From: Epiperipatus broadwayi
Lineage: Eukaryota > Onychophora > Udeonychophora > Euonychophora > Peripatidae
Length of the DNA stretch: 64,000 bases
Assembly (NCBI GenBank): GCA_028023455.1
Contig: JAQFVV010006220.1
Coordinates: forward strand, 11,081,416 to 11,145,415
Direction: 5' to 3'
The translations under genes were made by a program, and so were the position numbers. Below the pieces are notes generated by a model that saw only the letters and a list, made by a program, of their open reading frames with translations, had not been told where the DNA came from and searched no databases. Shown here one piece after another: positions 12,081-27,500 of the stretch (position 1 is its first letter; each line of letters starts with the position of its first letter).

Positions 12081-13194
12081 CAATGAAATTGATAAATCTA
12101 AATCTAATTGTATTCTTAATTTTATTACTAATAAAAATATATATTTTAATAATATTAATAATGTGAATAATTTCACTTTTCATGGAAAGTAGTAAAAAAA
12201 ATATTTTGGTAGAATAATTTAAAATAAAATTAGTAATGAAAATATCATTAATTCTGGAAATATACTGTTAATGGTATGAAATATTAGTAACTGTGTCTCA
12301 GTAAAAAAAAGTGTCTAGTAAAAATCCCTTTTATTTTTGTCACTTCTATTACAAAATCAGTACAAAAATTTTGTAAATTAGATCTTTTTCTATATCATGT
12401 TTTAGTAATCACTGGTAACATATTTTTAAAAACATTAATTTGAGAACCTTAATAGTTTTCAGGCATATCCAAAGATAATTCACATAAATAATATTTTTAT
12501 TCCACAAATCATTTAGTAAGGACGATTGTTAAAAAAATTAACATAAAATTTCGTAATATCTAATTGTTTTTTTTTTCTGTTAAATCATTCACAGTTATAT
12601 ATTTAAATAGAAATAACATTTATTTTGTAACAAAGACAAACTATACCAATCGTACTAGCTCATTTAAATATTGAGCATTTCTTTTTTTAATTCAGATATC
12701 AATAAATATAGTTATTTTTTAGACAAAATTATATATATTGAAATAATTTCAATCCTGGATTTGAAATTGGTGTTTTTATCCGTAGCTTGGCTATCAATGC
12801 TCAGCTAAAATAAATATTTCTATTGATAATATTTCTTAGAACATTTTTTTGAAAGTTTTTTTATTTTTATAATATGAGTGTGATCACCCACTGTTTTAGA
12901 TATATCAATCATGAATTATTTTTTTTGAATATTCGGATTCTACCTAAATGATGAAGTCACTTGACTTGTGTTGTATAAGATATCTAATGTTTCATAAGCA
13001 ATGACAATCAAGAATACAGTTTATCAATATTCAGATGATTAATTGGAATTCCAGAAAAAGAGTAGATATTAAATAAAGAATGGGCATCACAATCTTGTAT
13101 ATATTCTCAAATTTTTATTTTTAGAATATATGAGTAATTCAAAAATAATAAGCAAAGAAAATGATGATAATAATTTTTTTTTGGGAGTTCATAA
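12081..13194. other. AT-rich DNA, nothing recognised
   Basis: No coding frame. Only A/T-rich runs. Confidence 0.5.
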
Positions 13195-14690
13195 AAATTC
13201 CGAAATTCTAGGTTTGTGCCTCACATTGGCCACCAAAAATTTACAACTAAAAATATTACTATATAATGGTTAGTTTACATATGTTCAAATTATCTGCAAT
13301 TAATTTAACTTATATGGATACAACCTGACATTAAGCAGGAAATAGACTAACATATATATTTATACTTAAATAATATTTGCTTTATATTGATGATGATGAT
13401 TACCACACACCACTATTTGTAATACCTGGCTATATTATGAAGAACATAAGTTACAATGAATGAACATGGAATAAATATGCAGACTAAGCAATACTCTAAA
13501 TAAAGATATTAACACATTATTGAAATCAATAACAAAACTATAGTTTATTACAAAATATAATTGTCAATCAAAATATTTTTTAACAAAACCATTTTTCCAA
13601 TCTCTTATATATTATTGTTTTAGTTCACACACATGCAGGAAAGCAATAATAATAATAAAGTGTCCAAGATTTCTTTGATGAATTTAAACATTAGTCTTCC
13701 ATTATATTTTATAACATTAATGCAGTTTTTTTAACTAGTATATTTGCATTACAGAAAATCCCTGGTCTTTAATATACTTAAAAATACAACTCTATGTATA
13801 GGTGAACTTATAAATATAAGACATTTATTTAACTCATAATTTAACCACCATCAACCCATACACACATCTAGTAAGGGATAATTATAACTGCTACATCTTT
13901 CTACAATAGTAACTCTAAAGAGTGACCACTTCAGGTCCAAATCCTGATTTAATAATACTACCACTTCACTATCAAGATGGCTCTATTGAGACTGATCCCT
14001 AATTTAATAGAACAAAATCTGAAATGAATTGTACAATATAGATACAGAAATATTTTAATTATTTAAAAATGAACAAATAACTGCATATATATATAATAAA
14101 CCTACCTACATAAAATCTAATTCACAGTAATCAAAAGAAGAGCTAATTATATACAAATGAACTTGATTGATTCAATTAAATCAACTTAAATATTGCTGTC
14201 TTTTTTACCACTTAATTAGTTTATTTTACATATTTTTATCCATCAGCATGGACACTTTTTACATTGCATAAGAACATTACTCCTTTTATTATTTTCTAAC
14301 AATTTCTATATAAAAACATTTTGTTAACATGGATATTAAAGAAGAGTTTTTTTCACAATGTTGATATATCATTATCTATATAGGGAATACAATTTTAAGC
14401 AAATTTCTTTCCTTTTTTAATCTTTTTTTTAAACTTCAGTTGCATTAAAATACCACTAATTTTTTGTTTAATCTTTTGCTTCCTGTTTTAAACAATTCAT
14501 AAAATATACCTTGTTAATGCTAATAAAGATTAAAATAAAACTCAAAATGGTTAAATAAAGTCTAAATAGTTTTTTTCCAACTTATAAAGCACATTGTGCA
14601 GCCATGGTTTCTTTTCTTTACAATGATGAATATTAAACAATTCATAATTGGCCATAATAATTATGAAGAAAATAAATTGAGATATAAAGA
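13195..14690 (-). repeat. Diverged repeat of about 1.4 kb, copy 1 (inverted relative to copy 2)
   Basis: The reverse complement of this segment aligns along almost its full length, with indels, to 20830-22265. Shared blocks include gaattgtttaaaac/gaattgcttaaaaac, ttttaatgcaactgaa, tttctgtatctata, agagttactattgtagaaag/agagttactgttgtagaaag, gtcttatatttataagtt, and an (ATC)n patch before attaaacaaa/ataaagcaaa. No open frame is conserved between the copies, so it is non-coding. Class unknown. Confidence 0.75.
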
Positions 14691-15540
14691 TGGAAAATAG
14701 AATTTAGAAAGATTACTGAGAATACTCTTAACTATATTAATTGCATTAAAATTTCAAAGATGAACATTAAAAATAATATCTAATTTTTAAGGTAAATCTG
14801 CTGAATTAAACAAGACAATGATATTGAATTAAAACTAGTGAAAGAAATAGAAAGTAAGCAAGAGCTGTTAAAATTAAAAATCCAAATACATAAAAATATA
14901 AAGTTTACAATAAAAATCAAGTGGATCAATGGTTATACAAAGGTCAAAAAGAAACTTTCCATTCAACCTAATCAATGTATTGGATAAAGAAATACAAAAG
15001 ACTGAATTAAACATTGAACTTATGCATAACAAACTTTTTACTAAATCTAATATGCATATGGATGTGCTGTATTTATATAGGAGTTGAGCAGGAGAAGAAT
15101 ACCACTAAACAACAATTTTATTTACAATTAAGAAGAGAAAAGAGAATATTTTCCCATACCAGTTGTCTTGTCCAGAATTATGATGGAATTAAAAAACTCC
15201 AGATAAAGCTCCACTATAAACCACTATAGAGAAATATTATAAAAATGTCCAATAAACTGAATAAAACAACTTACAAAATGCCAGCTGGACAAGAAAAGAA
15301 GTTAAGTTATATCTATAATTTTTTGTTGATTTTTAAAATTAAAGTTTGATAATTTTAAATGAATAATATCTTATTAATTTTAATGTCAGCCATTTTGTAT
15401 TCTACATAGTTAAAAGATAATTGTCAGAATTGAGAGGATGCTAATAGATATAGTATTCAAAGGTATAAAAAATATTACATAATGTATTAACAATAGCAAT
15501 GTTCAAATGTATAAATTATTGTTATATTAAAATATATATA
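14691..15540. other. AT-rich DNA between the inverted repeat arms
   Basis: No family recognised. The open frame near 15014-15229 has no recognisable motif and I treat it as chance. Confidence 0.4.
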
Positions 15541-15577
15541 ATAGGTTTGTAATATATATATATATATATTGTCACCT
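15541..15577. repeat. (TA)n microsatellite
   Basis: Short alternating TA tract, core about 15553-15569. Confidence 0.8.
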
Positions 15578-15677
15578 CAACTTTCTCCATGCACTCTTTT
15601 ACTTATTCAGCCTCAATAAACTCTCATTTATTTCAAGTAGCTAGTCAATTGAATTTTATACTTTAGGATCAAATATA

Positions 15678-16390
<713 letters not shown>

Positions 16391-16779
16391 GATCCCTATT
16401 TTAATAATACAACAATTTTATTATAATGTGCTACTTGACTTCCAAACTAGCTCTTGGACGAATAATTGAACTGCTCTTTCTCAAGGTCTAGATCTGTCAA
16501 GAGGTGCCCATATAAACAATTACACTGTAATGGATATGATTCCATATATGCAAAATAAATTTTAATACGAGTTTAATAGTGGGAATCACTCTAAACACCG
16601 AGAGCAGGAAAGGGATTTTATGTCTGCTTGCAATATTCACAACATTACAATGAATCAAAAGGTTAAATTTGTTAAACTCAACTCAACTATTCCCTGTCAT
16701 TCTTATTCTATTATTTCTAATCTATTGACCAAATTTTAATTAATAACTTCAAACCTATCATATTTTGCTAGAGTAAACT

Positions 16780-17100
16780 ATGGAAGTAAACCATGGACAT
16801 CAATCAGATAAATCAATCAAAATTTACTTATGAACGCAAAGTACGGAAACAAATCATAAAATCAGATTATGCAAATTAATGGTGAAAATAAATTATGTGA
16901 AAATGAAGTTTATAAAAGTGATTTATATAAAATTATGTAAATCGAATATAGAAATATTCGATAAAATCTATACTGTAAATCAATCATGGAAATAAATTAT
17001 CAATATAAAATTAACTATGTGAATCGAATATGGAAACAATATGATAATGACTACTGCAAATCGATCTTGGAAATAAAGTATCATTATAAAATAAATAATT
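16780..17100. repeat. Degenerate short tandem repeat (minisatellite-like)
   Basis: Variants of a unit such as tgaatcgaatatggaaa, aaatcaatcatggaaataaa and caaatcgatcttggaaataaa recur at roughly 30-60 bp steps with tatcaatataaaat spacers. Heavily diverged, so period and copy number are approximate. Confidence 0.5.
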
Positions 17101-20100
17101 AATTTAAATAAGAACTAATATTACCTTAATATAGGTACTGGATATATAGGTTCTGGAGACATTTGAAACACCAAAACACAAAACACAATATAATCTTATA
17201 ACAATAGTAAACTTTATTACATTAACAATAATGATAAAATTAAAATAAAAACACACTAAATTATAATATTGTTACACAAATAAATGATTCTGATCTATTC
17301 AGGACTATTATTCGAATACATGTTTGAATTAACTAATTTCCTGGATGACTCACTTCTTGTTTTGACCCATTTATTTATTAAATAAATATTTAATAATAAT
17401 ATAAATACAAACGCTCACACATGGAATCAGAATTCCGTATATTTTTAGCTTTAAGGAAACTTATATCTTGAAAGAGAAGAAAACCGATAAATTTCTATTT
17501 CCCCTTTTTTTATTGTAAACATTGTCTATTGGACTATTCCAAAATAATATATCTGTTTCAATCATTCTAACTAGCAATGTGAAATAATCTTAAATTTCTA
17601 AATCATTTTATCAAGCAATAATTTCCACCTTTCCAATGAAGAAGGATGATATGTCACAAAATTACCCTACTAATTCTGCAAATGGGTTTAAATTCAAAAC
17701 CTACACTTTTACATTCATGCTTGTCAGATCTTTACATTTTTGACTGTATATATCTTAATATGTCAGTATGTCCACTCAGCTTGACGACCTCAATTTACCA
17801 TCATTCAAAAAAAAAATCAATACAGATCGGTTAGTTTATTAATTAAAATCCCTGTTATTCTTCATCATACATATACATCTGACTTAATCCTTATCCTTTC
17901 AGGGCAACTTTATTTTATCCCACATAAGAAAACTCTCTTCATATCACACATCCCTATGCAGTATCTATAACGCACACACGACACAGCCATGTCTTGATAA
18001 GGGAAATTAAAAAACAACAACACCAGTATCAACTTCAAACTTAAACTATTTGCTTGAGCCAGAGAGAGAGAGATCTTTTCTTAAGATCCAGAATTGTGAA
18101 AAGAGCTCCTCTTAGACACCTATTCCCTATATTAACATGCAACATTTTCTACACTTAAACAGTGACTTTATTAATAATTCCTTATCTTAACAAATAAATG
18201 GAGTGAAACTTAGTCATCTCCGACTGCCATGGTATCTAAATCATGAGACAGTTATTCCCCATCTATTGGGTGGTAGGATAACTTTATGTTAGTAATGACA
18301 AGCATTCATAGCTTTATATATGCCCATATATACATCAATTACAGCCTAGATAAATGACAAAGACTAACCAAATCTTGAATCAAAACATATATGAATTATT
18401 TCAATTTTAAACAGTCAAGCCAACAACACACCTAACATTTATATTAATAACAGATCAACAATACTTTAGCATAATTATGGGCTTTACGACCATCCTCTCA
18501 CTCTTCATATTTACTATTAAGCACAAATTAAAATTTTGTTAAGAATAATAAAAATATTTATATCATTTCTCTCTTTACTTTTAAATTTTAATTTACATGA
18601 GCATCTATACTTAAGTGGTATCAAAATCATTTTTTCTCTTTCCTTCAAACATTTTAAACATAAACAAAATATTAAATTAAATAATCTAGTGATTAGAGTG
18701 TGACATAGCATATAAACAAAATGAAATATAATTAAAAAAACAACAAATGACATATTATATAAACAAAATAAAATAAAGAATAAATATCAACATTACAGAT
18801 AGTCTCTTTAAATGTCTTTTCCTTCCACTGTCCATCAATCAATTAATATATTTAGTTCATTTTACTTGAGATAGCTATATACTTGCACACCAGACAGTTA
18901 TTTTAATTAAATGTGTATAAGATGCACAGACAGTCATTTGAATTAAGACAGATAAAAAAACATAGATAGTTATTTTAAATCAAAAAGTGTAGCTACAGGA
19001 GAATTAATAAATTTTAAAAGAGTTCTGTTGGTTACCTTCCATTTGATGAGTTCTTCCTGGATTTGAATTCACTTTGTTTTCCTTTCCTCTTCTTTTCCAT
19101 TTAAAGGTTCAAATTATACAACAAGCAGTTTCTGATTACTAACATGAATCAACTTTTAAAACATTATACAGACGATTGCTGCAGTTGTTTCAAACGAATT
19201 TTAAACAGCCAAATAATTATTATAATCTGAATTGGTCTTTTAATTTGATAAAAAAAATTTGACAATTCTCTCCTTGCAGGAAATTTTATAAGCAGACTGG
19301 ATAAATTGGGATATTCAGCAGAAAATATCTTATCAAAAGTTGACTTCTTCATAATTGATTTGAGAAAAAGAGATATGCACCATTTATAGATGAATTAGAA
19401 ATTCATATTTTGGTATACTATAAAACCCAAATACATTATTCAATTCTGAGAAAGAAAATTTAAAACTTGGAAAAAAAAACCTTTAGAGATAGATTAATTC
19501 TTAGTTATCCTGTTGTTCTCAATTAGCAAAAGTTTCTCTCCCCATTTACTTTTTTCTTCAGTTTTTATAGGATAAAGAGAAAAAAGAAAACATATGTTCC
19601 CCCCCTCCCCAGTGGTTCCTCTTCAAGTCTTATTAAAAAATCCCCACTCAGAATGAACAATAATTCTTTCTAAAGTGTTACTTTTTTAACAACTTTGTCT
19701 GATCTGAAACCAGATCTCTTTAATTAACACATTGTCGATTAATTTATGGAAAGTTAGTTAAAGAAGATATAATTGAAAACATAAGCTTGCTAACACTTTT
19801 TTTTGGTCAAACAAAGGTTACATTCATTTAATCTAAATAATTTCTTATTTAGATTTACATTTTTAATAATTTTAAAAAAAAATTATGTCAGTTTCTATAC
19901 AGGAAAAGAGAAAAAATCAAACCCATATATCTGTATCACACATACATACCTGTGCAGAACATGTTATAGAAAACTGATTATTCAGATTATATGAACACAA
20001 AATATCCATCATAATCTCCAAGCATAAAATCAATTATAATTTCTGATAATCCTAAACATAAATATTCACCATAATCTCCTATAACTCTAAACTTATTCTC

Positions 20101-20829
20101 TAGAAAGAAACTGTTAACTAAAGCTACTGACAATCAGTTCAATTTTAATTCTCATCAACTCTTTAGTAATAGACATTCCATACAAACACAAACTTATAGC
20201 CATTACCTTCTCCAATAAAACCTTTAACTTTTCTTGCATCAAAAAAATTTTTTTTTCCACAATTACTTAATTTTATTACATTTGGTTTATAGATGGAATA
20301 AACCAAAAGGCTAGAATATATATATATATATAAAATAAATTTAGGTTAAACCAGTAAAATATAATAAAACTTTTTTACAAAGATTGTATTGCAAAATACT
20401 TGTTAAAAAAATAAAATAAATAAACTTTAAATAATTAAATTTAAAAAAGATTAAGCCAGTTTTGATAAGAAATTCAAAAATAAAAAAAAATCAGGAAATT
20501 TAATAATCAAGTGTTTTGCAAGTTCATTCAATTAAACAATAAAAGTTTTTTTAAGCCTTCATAATTAAAATAAAATCCAGTCAAAATGTGTAAAAAATAA
20601 GATTAACAAAGCCTGCCAAAAGCAAGACTGGGTGTTCAAAAACAAGAAGTAAAACATATATAAAATCAATTTTTTTAAAAGAGTCAGACTGGATTCTGGT
20701 TTTTAATCAGACTGCAAAAAATATAGTGGAACAATTGCCAATTTCCAAAATCTATCCTGGATATCTTAACTTTACATGCTATTTTCAAACAAATCTTAAA
20801 ATGGAGAAACAATGCTTATTTTAAATTCT
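17101..20829. other. AT-rich non-coding DNA, nothing firmly recognised
   Basis: Contains short (AG)n at about 18061-18073, a C-rich tract near 19600 and a (TA)n near 20310. A minus-strand AATAAA near 17210 followed by a T/G-rich stretch could be an old LTR or 3' UTR end, but nothing supports it further. Small open frames here carry no recognisable motif. Confidence 0.4.
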
Positions 20830-22265
20830 AAAACTAGAGATTGTTAAAGGATATTATGGTCATGTACAAATTGATTAATACTTGCCATCATGAAGAAAAC
20901 AAACACAACTATATGACTTGTTTTGTAAGTTAAAAAAATTATTTAGAATCTTAATCATTTTAAATTTTATTTTAGATTATATCTAATACTAAAGAGCTAT
21001 ATTTTATATTATGAATTGCTTAAAAACAGAAAGTGAAAGTTTAAAAAAAGTTAGTTGGATTTTAATGCAACTGAAATTTAAAAAAAGGAAAAGAAAATTT
21101 ACTCCCTATTGTATTTACTATATAGATAATTTGTTAACATTTTGGAAAAAAGAACTTTTCATTAATATATATGCTAACCAAATGTTTTCTTTTGTAAAGG
21201 AGGAAAAAGTTGGTATTTTTATGTAGAAATTGTCAGAAAATAATCAAAGATGGAATATTTCTTTTAAATGTAAAGTATCCATGTTGGTAAAAAAAAAAAA
21301 AAGTAAAATAAAACCTTTAAATGTTAAATAATGAGAATAATAATTATAAATAATTTTAAGTTAATGATTATTTAAATTGCAACCAAGCTTATTTATATGT
21401 AATTTAATTCTTCTTTTATAGCAGTGTTAGATTTTGTGTAACTTATAATATATATGCAATTTTTTGTTTACTGCCAAATAGTTAAATTATTTCTGTATCT
21501 ATATGAGATAATTCATTCAGATTTTGGTCTACTGAATTAGAGATCAAATACAAAAGGGCCATCTCTCTAATGAAGCTGAAGTTTTATTAAATTTGGATTT
21601 GAACCTCAAGTGACCACTCCATAGAGTTACTGTTGTAGAAAGGTGTAGCTTACATTTATCTCATACTAGATATATGCATGTGTCTATGCTATAAAATTTA
21701 TGAGCTAAATAAATATCTTATATTTATAAGTTTGTCTTTGCTATACAGTAAATGTATTTAATCATAGATTAAGGTTTAAATTAATCAAAGAAACCTTGAA
21801 AACTTTATAAATAATTACTGTTTTTCTATATGCAATGTGAATTAAAATAATAATATATATAAGAGATTGGAGAAATGGTTTTGTTGAAACAAAAAGTTAA
21901 ATTTTGATGGACAATTATATTTTGTAATGAACCGTAGTTTTGTTATTGGTTTCAATATTATGTTAAGTTCTTTATTTGTAATATTGTCTAGTTTACATAT
22001 TAATTTCATGTCCACTCATATGGAGTAACTTATGTTCTTCATGATCTATTCAGGTATTACAAATAGGAGCTGTGTAGTGGTTATCATCATCATCATATTA
22101 AACAAAATATTGTTTAAATATAAAAATATGTGGTCTATATCTTGATGCTTAATGTTAGGATGGTAGTTGTATAAATTAAATTAAAGGGAAATAATTTCAA
22201 TATATGTATGCTGACCATTATGTAGTAGTAGGTCTATTTGGAATTTTTTTGGTGCCCAACATCTC
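20830..22265 (+). repeat. Diverged repeat of about 1.4 kb, copy 2
   Basis: Inverted partner of 13195-14690. Homology starts weakly near 20830 and fades after about 22265. The arms are separated by about 6.1 kb. The (ATC)n at about 22083-22098 matches the ATC patch of copy 1. No open frame is shared between the two copies. Confidence 0.75.
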
Positions 22266-23618
22266 TTAAATGGAAAATCTCAAAGTTACCATCTTTAATA
22301 ATAGTAAAATATAGAAACTTAATAATTATTGTAGTTTTATCAATTATGATATTTATATACTAATGGAAATTTAATTTAATCATCATATTTTTTCAAAATA
22401 TTATTATATCCATAAAAGTCTTCTTTTCTTTTTTTTTTTTTTTGTCATTTTTAAAATTTGGAGAGTAATTAAATTAATTAATCCATCACTGATATACAAT
22501 ATATCCAAATGTTGTATTTTCTATGTGATGAGGATTCTTATAGAGGTTAGGATTATAAACATTTTATTGGTTATTAAAAACATGTTAAAAATTATTATTA
22601 ACACTTTTATGTGACTAATATTATAATATGTTTATATCCGTGGAAAATTATTATTTAACAAAGCCATCTAGGCATAAAGTTAAGGAGGCCTGCAATGAAG
22701 GTAATAAAATTGCTCTATATAATAATTAATATTTAATTATTATCATTTAATAGATAAAAATAATGTTTTGCTTTTTAACTTTTTTTTTTTTAAAAAAATA
22801 CAGTTGTCTAACAGTATTATAATAGAGAATTAAAAAATTCACTTTATATCTAACAGGGTATAAAAAATATGGAAGTATCTCTTATATGTGTTTTGTAACA
22901 AAATAAAATATTAGATTATAGTAAAACTTAAATAAACATGAAAATAACATGACGGGGGAAGTTAAATAAAATTAGAAGAGCTGAAAATAGTCATAAAAGC
23001 TTTTAAATTGAAACTGTTTTGCAGACAATCCAATTTTATAGACTATCTAATAAGATGGAATGAAAAATCATTTCAGTGCAGATAATAAATAAACATTATT
23101 TAAGAATTTAGTATGCTAATTTTTTTTGTGTGTTAGTGTAATATGTGTAAAAACTGTGGATGTTTTATCATTAATTTGGCAATCAATCAATTAAATTGAA
23201 TGTTTATAATATTAAATAAGCTAATAAAATTTGGCCAACTCAAACATACATATCTTCCTTTTAAATGTCATGTGAACTTCTGGAAAAGCCATTGAAAAAT
23301 TGTTAAAATAATTAATGCTTAAGATATATAAAATTTTAAGAAAAAATTATATTTAATTCAAACAGTAAATAATGTATCTAAAAAATGGATGAATTAATAA
23401 TTAAAAAGTGTTTAGAGTACTTCAAAATAATTTTATGTCAGAGGCAAACTAAAATCAATTCAGGTACCAATCTTTAACAAATGTGAAGAGATGTTTCAAG
23501 GTGTAAATTTTCAAATTATAAGAGAAATATTAGAATTATAAAATATAATATCAAAATAGTGAATGTGTCAAGTAAAAAGAATGCTGTTAGTGGATGTACT
23601 TGCTCATTATTTAAATGT
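22266..23618. other. AT-rich DNA, nothing recognised
   Basis: Long A/T runs, no coding frame or clear repeat. Confidence 0.5.
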
Positions 23619-23822
23619 AATAATTATTGAAATTATAATTATGCACTTTTTTGCATGTATTAGTGAAGCTGTAGTTATTTAATATTTAAGATTTTATAAG
23701 CTTAGCGCTTTTGGGATGCAACTTTAGATCCCATACTCATAGCTTTAAGAATGATAATTCTGTTATAAGTTGTTATTCGTTTATGCAAATGTATTTGAAT
23801 ATTTAATTAGTCCATTGTTTGG

Positions 23823-24149
23823 AGAGAGCAAAGCAAACTTCCCTTCTATTAATGGTATTGAGGTCATTTGCAATACAATAGGCTATTTAATCTTCTCTAT
23901 GTAAATGATTTGGGCAGTAGTGGGTTCAAATGAGTGACCTGTGGTTGTTTGATGCTCCCAGAATATTGATGTTCCTTCACTTTTGTTTTTTTTTGCTCTG
24001 TTGTATGTGTATTTATACTGGTAAACTCTTGTATTGATGTTAGTATGAGTCTCACCATAGTAGATGGCACTACAACCTCTTTGTGGGCATGTCATTGTAT
24101 AAACCACATGAGGGGTTTAATTCCTTTCTATTTTGTCCTTGGCATTATT
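23823..24149 (-). pseudogene. PLE GIY-YIG endonuclease C-terminal region (antisense arm)
   Basis: The minus strand encodes VVYTMTCPQRGC, then IYYGETHTNINTR and GHSFEPTTAQI. This is the PLE version of GIY-YIG: the VYxxxC lead-in, the YYGET motif and the downstream Arg. A TAA interrupts it just upstream (ERN-stop-TPHV), and a stop after IYIEKIK is followed by the continuing C-terminus in another frame (NDLNTINRREVCFAL). The endonuclease nicks target DNA in autonomous PLEs. Here it is a dead fragment. Confidence 0.8.
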
Positions 24150-24153
24150 TATT

Positions 24154-24309
24154 AGTCACTCATTTGAACCCACTACTGCCCAAATCGTTTGCATAGAGAA
24201 GAATGATACCAAAAGAAAGATTAAAGAGGCTTATTATATTGAAAATGACCTCAGCGCCATTAACAGAAAAGAAGCTTGCTTTGCTCTCTTCAAACAATGG
24301 ACTAGTTAA
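24154..24309 (+). pseudogene. PLE C-terminal tail (sense arm)
   Basis: An open 51-codon stretch beginning SHSFEPTTAQIVCIEK and ending ALFKQWTS followed by TAA. It corresponds residue by residue to the antisense arm's C-terminus but has no interruption, so this arm preserves the native PLE stop codon. It has no start and no endonuclease core, as the arm begins inside the domain. Confidence 0.75.
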
Positions 24310-24532
24310 ATATTCAAATACATTTTCATAAATGAATAACAACTTATAACAGAATTATCATTCTTAAAGCAATGAGTGTGGGATCTAAAGTTACATCCCC
24401 AAAGCGCTAAGGTTATAACATCTTAACTATTAAATAACTACAGCTTCACTAATATATGCGAAAGAGTGCATAATTATAATTACAATTTTAATAGTGAAGA
24501 AAAAAGATTACCTATTTACAATAATTATTGAA

Positions 24533-27500
24533 GAAATTTAATCTGCAAGTTTAGATGAAATAAAACCAAGTAAAAGAATCATAAAAAGTTATACAGGATG
24601 CCAATTTAATAATAAAAAAAAGAGCAAAGTTGTTGTTTGTTTTTTTTTAAAAAAAAAGGTATGGAAATAAAATGTATAAATAAAACAATTTGTCAGAAGC
24701 AAAGTAAATCAGTCAGCAGATTTATCAAAGAGAAGTGGACCTTTTATTTGAAAAAGAACTATTAATAAATGAAATATTATTTAATAAAAGTAATTTTTTA
24801 AATATCTATAAAAATGTGTACGCCAAAATTAAAAAGATGGCATTTAATAATAAAAATGGTAAAGGAAAAATACATACAGATTGTTCAAGATCATATGTGA
24901 TGATATTATGGAATTTTTTTATGCATTAAAAAATAATTATATTTTTATTTATATTGATATATTAAACAGGTTTTCTATTACCATTCCTATTAAGAATCAT
25001 GATGCCAATACTAATCTTTACTATATCTGTATTTTGGTTCAATCGACTTATTTCAATGTATTTTCATCCCATTCATTTAAAATGATTTGAATATAGACTT
25101 TTAAATTACTTAGGATTTTTAAAAATAAATAATCTAGTCAACTATCTACTTGTTGGTCAGTAAATAGATATTCAGCTATTTATATATGAAAGACTAAAAA
25201 GGGATGAAAATCCACTTTAAAAATCCACACTTCTAAATCTCTCCTGAATAATGCACACTTCTTCATTATTTTTCTTTAAGAAGTTCAAGTCTTTGTTCTT
25301 TTGCAGGTTGTTTATATTTTTTTACAATCGTAATTAAATTTTTATTTTACTTTTAAAAAAGATTTGTTAATTAAAAATAGCAAGCAATCAGAAGCAGCAA
25401 TAACTATTCACCAACCAGTTATGGCTAGTTCAACTCTAACATGGGAGGGAATGCATGACAAAAACAATAATAACAATACATTGGAAATAAGTTTTACAAG
25501 GATTATGTAAACCAATCTGTGAAACACAAATATATTTACTTATAGAATGTGATATTTTGTGATGCTGACTTTTAACTTCTGCAAAAAAAAAAATTGAAAT
25601 ATATACATCATCAATACCTTGTCCAATTGTATTCTTCTTATGTATTCTATTCTCTATCTCAATGAAATAACCAACATTGCACTTTTTTAGAATATCTGAA
25701 ATAATCATTATAACATAAATGTCTCTTACATGACATCCATGCTCATGTTGACCATAAGCCATTCTTTTGGAAAGTCTTATGACCTGCATGAATCAGCTGT
25801 ATATATAATTTATTGGGTTTTCTTATAATACTGAATTCAAAATCATTGGGTTAAGCTTATTTTTTATTATATATTATTTTTGGTCTCAGTATTATGGATA
25901 GATTACTTTTAAACCAAATATCTCTAATTCAAAAACTTCTATTATTTCAGAAAATTACACAGTGCTGTTTTGATTTACTATTAATTACTGTAATAATTTT
26001 TTGTAATGATATAATTACTCTTAAAGACAATAAAGCCAATTACTCAAGGTTTTAATAGGTTTACAAATATAGATGTTTGTATTAGTCTGCTTTTAAAACA
26101 GGTTATATTTGCCTGATTATAAGCATATCAGACCATAGATAAAAATGGTACCACCTTTACTATTAAAAGAGGTTGCCTTGACTACAGATTGAGATTGTTG
26201 ATAGCTTAAGGGTTAATTATGTATTGATATAAATACAATTGTAATTTATATTTTAAAGTGTTATACAAAGTACAGAAAAATATTTCAATATATACAAATT
26301 ATAGATATAAAATTAATGCTAATTTAAATTTTCAGTAGAGTTTGGATTCATAATGAGAGAATAAAAATTTATTGTTGAAAGCTAAAAAAAAATCATAAAT
26401 TCAAAAAAATCGTGGAACCAGAAATTTCAAATTAATGGTAGTCTGCTTATATTTTGAATATTTACTAAAGTTTAAAAAAGAAAATGTAATATAAAAACAT
26501 TTCATTACGTTTGTATTTAAAGCAATTTAAAATAAACAAAATTTCACAAGGAATGATTTTATATTTTTATACATTGTCAATGCAATTTGACTAAGTTCCT
26601 TGAAGTTTCTTATTCAATTCATTAAAATGTTGTGTTGTTATCAAGTGATTTGATCGTTCTATATTTGTCCTTCAGTATAAATTTTATCTTTTTTATGTAT
26701 TAAAAAAATCTTATTTCACTAAACAAACTATCAAAAACTTTAAAATTTGACTATGTCTTAGATATATAATGTTTATATATAATACATTAGAATGTATGAA
26801 AGCTGAGAAGTACTTTTATTTAGAAGTTGGGGGAAGTAGCACTTATTAAAAACTCACACAAGTTGCAGCTAACTGGTTCATCTGGATTTTTTGTTAAAAA
26901 AGTTAAAAACATTTTAATGCATTTTAAATTACAAATTAATTGAGAAGTATTTACATCCAAAGGTAATATTCGATCTTTAGCTGTATTTTGATTTGTCAGT
27001 AATTATTTTATACCTTCATAATAATATTCTTTTATTTAAAAAAAGTAGCAAATAAAAAAACTCTTAAATTCCATAAAAAATAAACGTCTTTAAAAAACGT
27101 TCACATTTTTCATGTTGTGCAGTACAGGGTACCTAGTAACAACTAGTCGATGTGATGCTGCGTGTAAAGATTTAAAAGTATCTGTTTAATATTTGTATTG
27201 TTTTAATTTTTCAGAAAAGTTTTTTATCCATGAAAATGGATTTATGTGAGATCTTAAACTGTTGCTTTTTCCTATAACTGTTGTAAGGATGGATTTGTCA
27301 CAAACCTTTTTCAAAAAATTTAAAAAAAAAACATTATACATGATATAGTCTTTTACTTGTTTCATTTGGTTTAGGCTTCTTAGTCATTGACCGGATAATA
27401 TCTTGTACTATTAATATTTATAATTACAAAAAAAAAAAACCTTAAACAACTCTGGAATACTTGAAAATATTTAATTGGAGATGGTGCTTTATGTTGACCA

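Larger units (their letters stand above)
23619..24532 (+). mobile_element. Penelope-like element remnant, foldback form, 13-bp TSD
   Basis: The direct repeat aataattattgaa at 23619-23631 and 24520-24532 bounds an 888-bp insert. A left antisense arm (23632-23938) and a right sense arm (about 24155-24480) are near-perfect inverted copies of the element's 3' end. The right arm has a 39-nt tail (24481-24519) that the left lacks. The antisense side also carries the GIY-YIG endonuclease region. Inverted pseudo-LTRs, a one-sided tail and GIY-YIG are the established features of Penelope-like retroelements. The reverse transcriptase part is absent. Confidence 0.85.

Noticed and set aside
24735-25090. 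Two overlapping plus-strand open frames of 64 and 69 codons
   Set aside because: Composition is that of random AT-rich DNA (Ile/Asn/Lys/Phe), with no motif and no repeat similarity.
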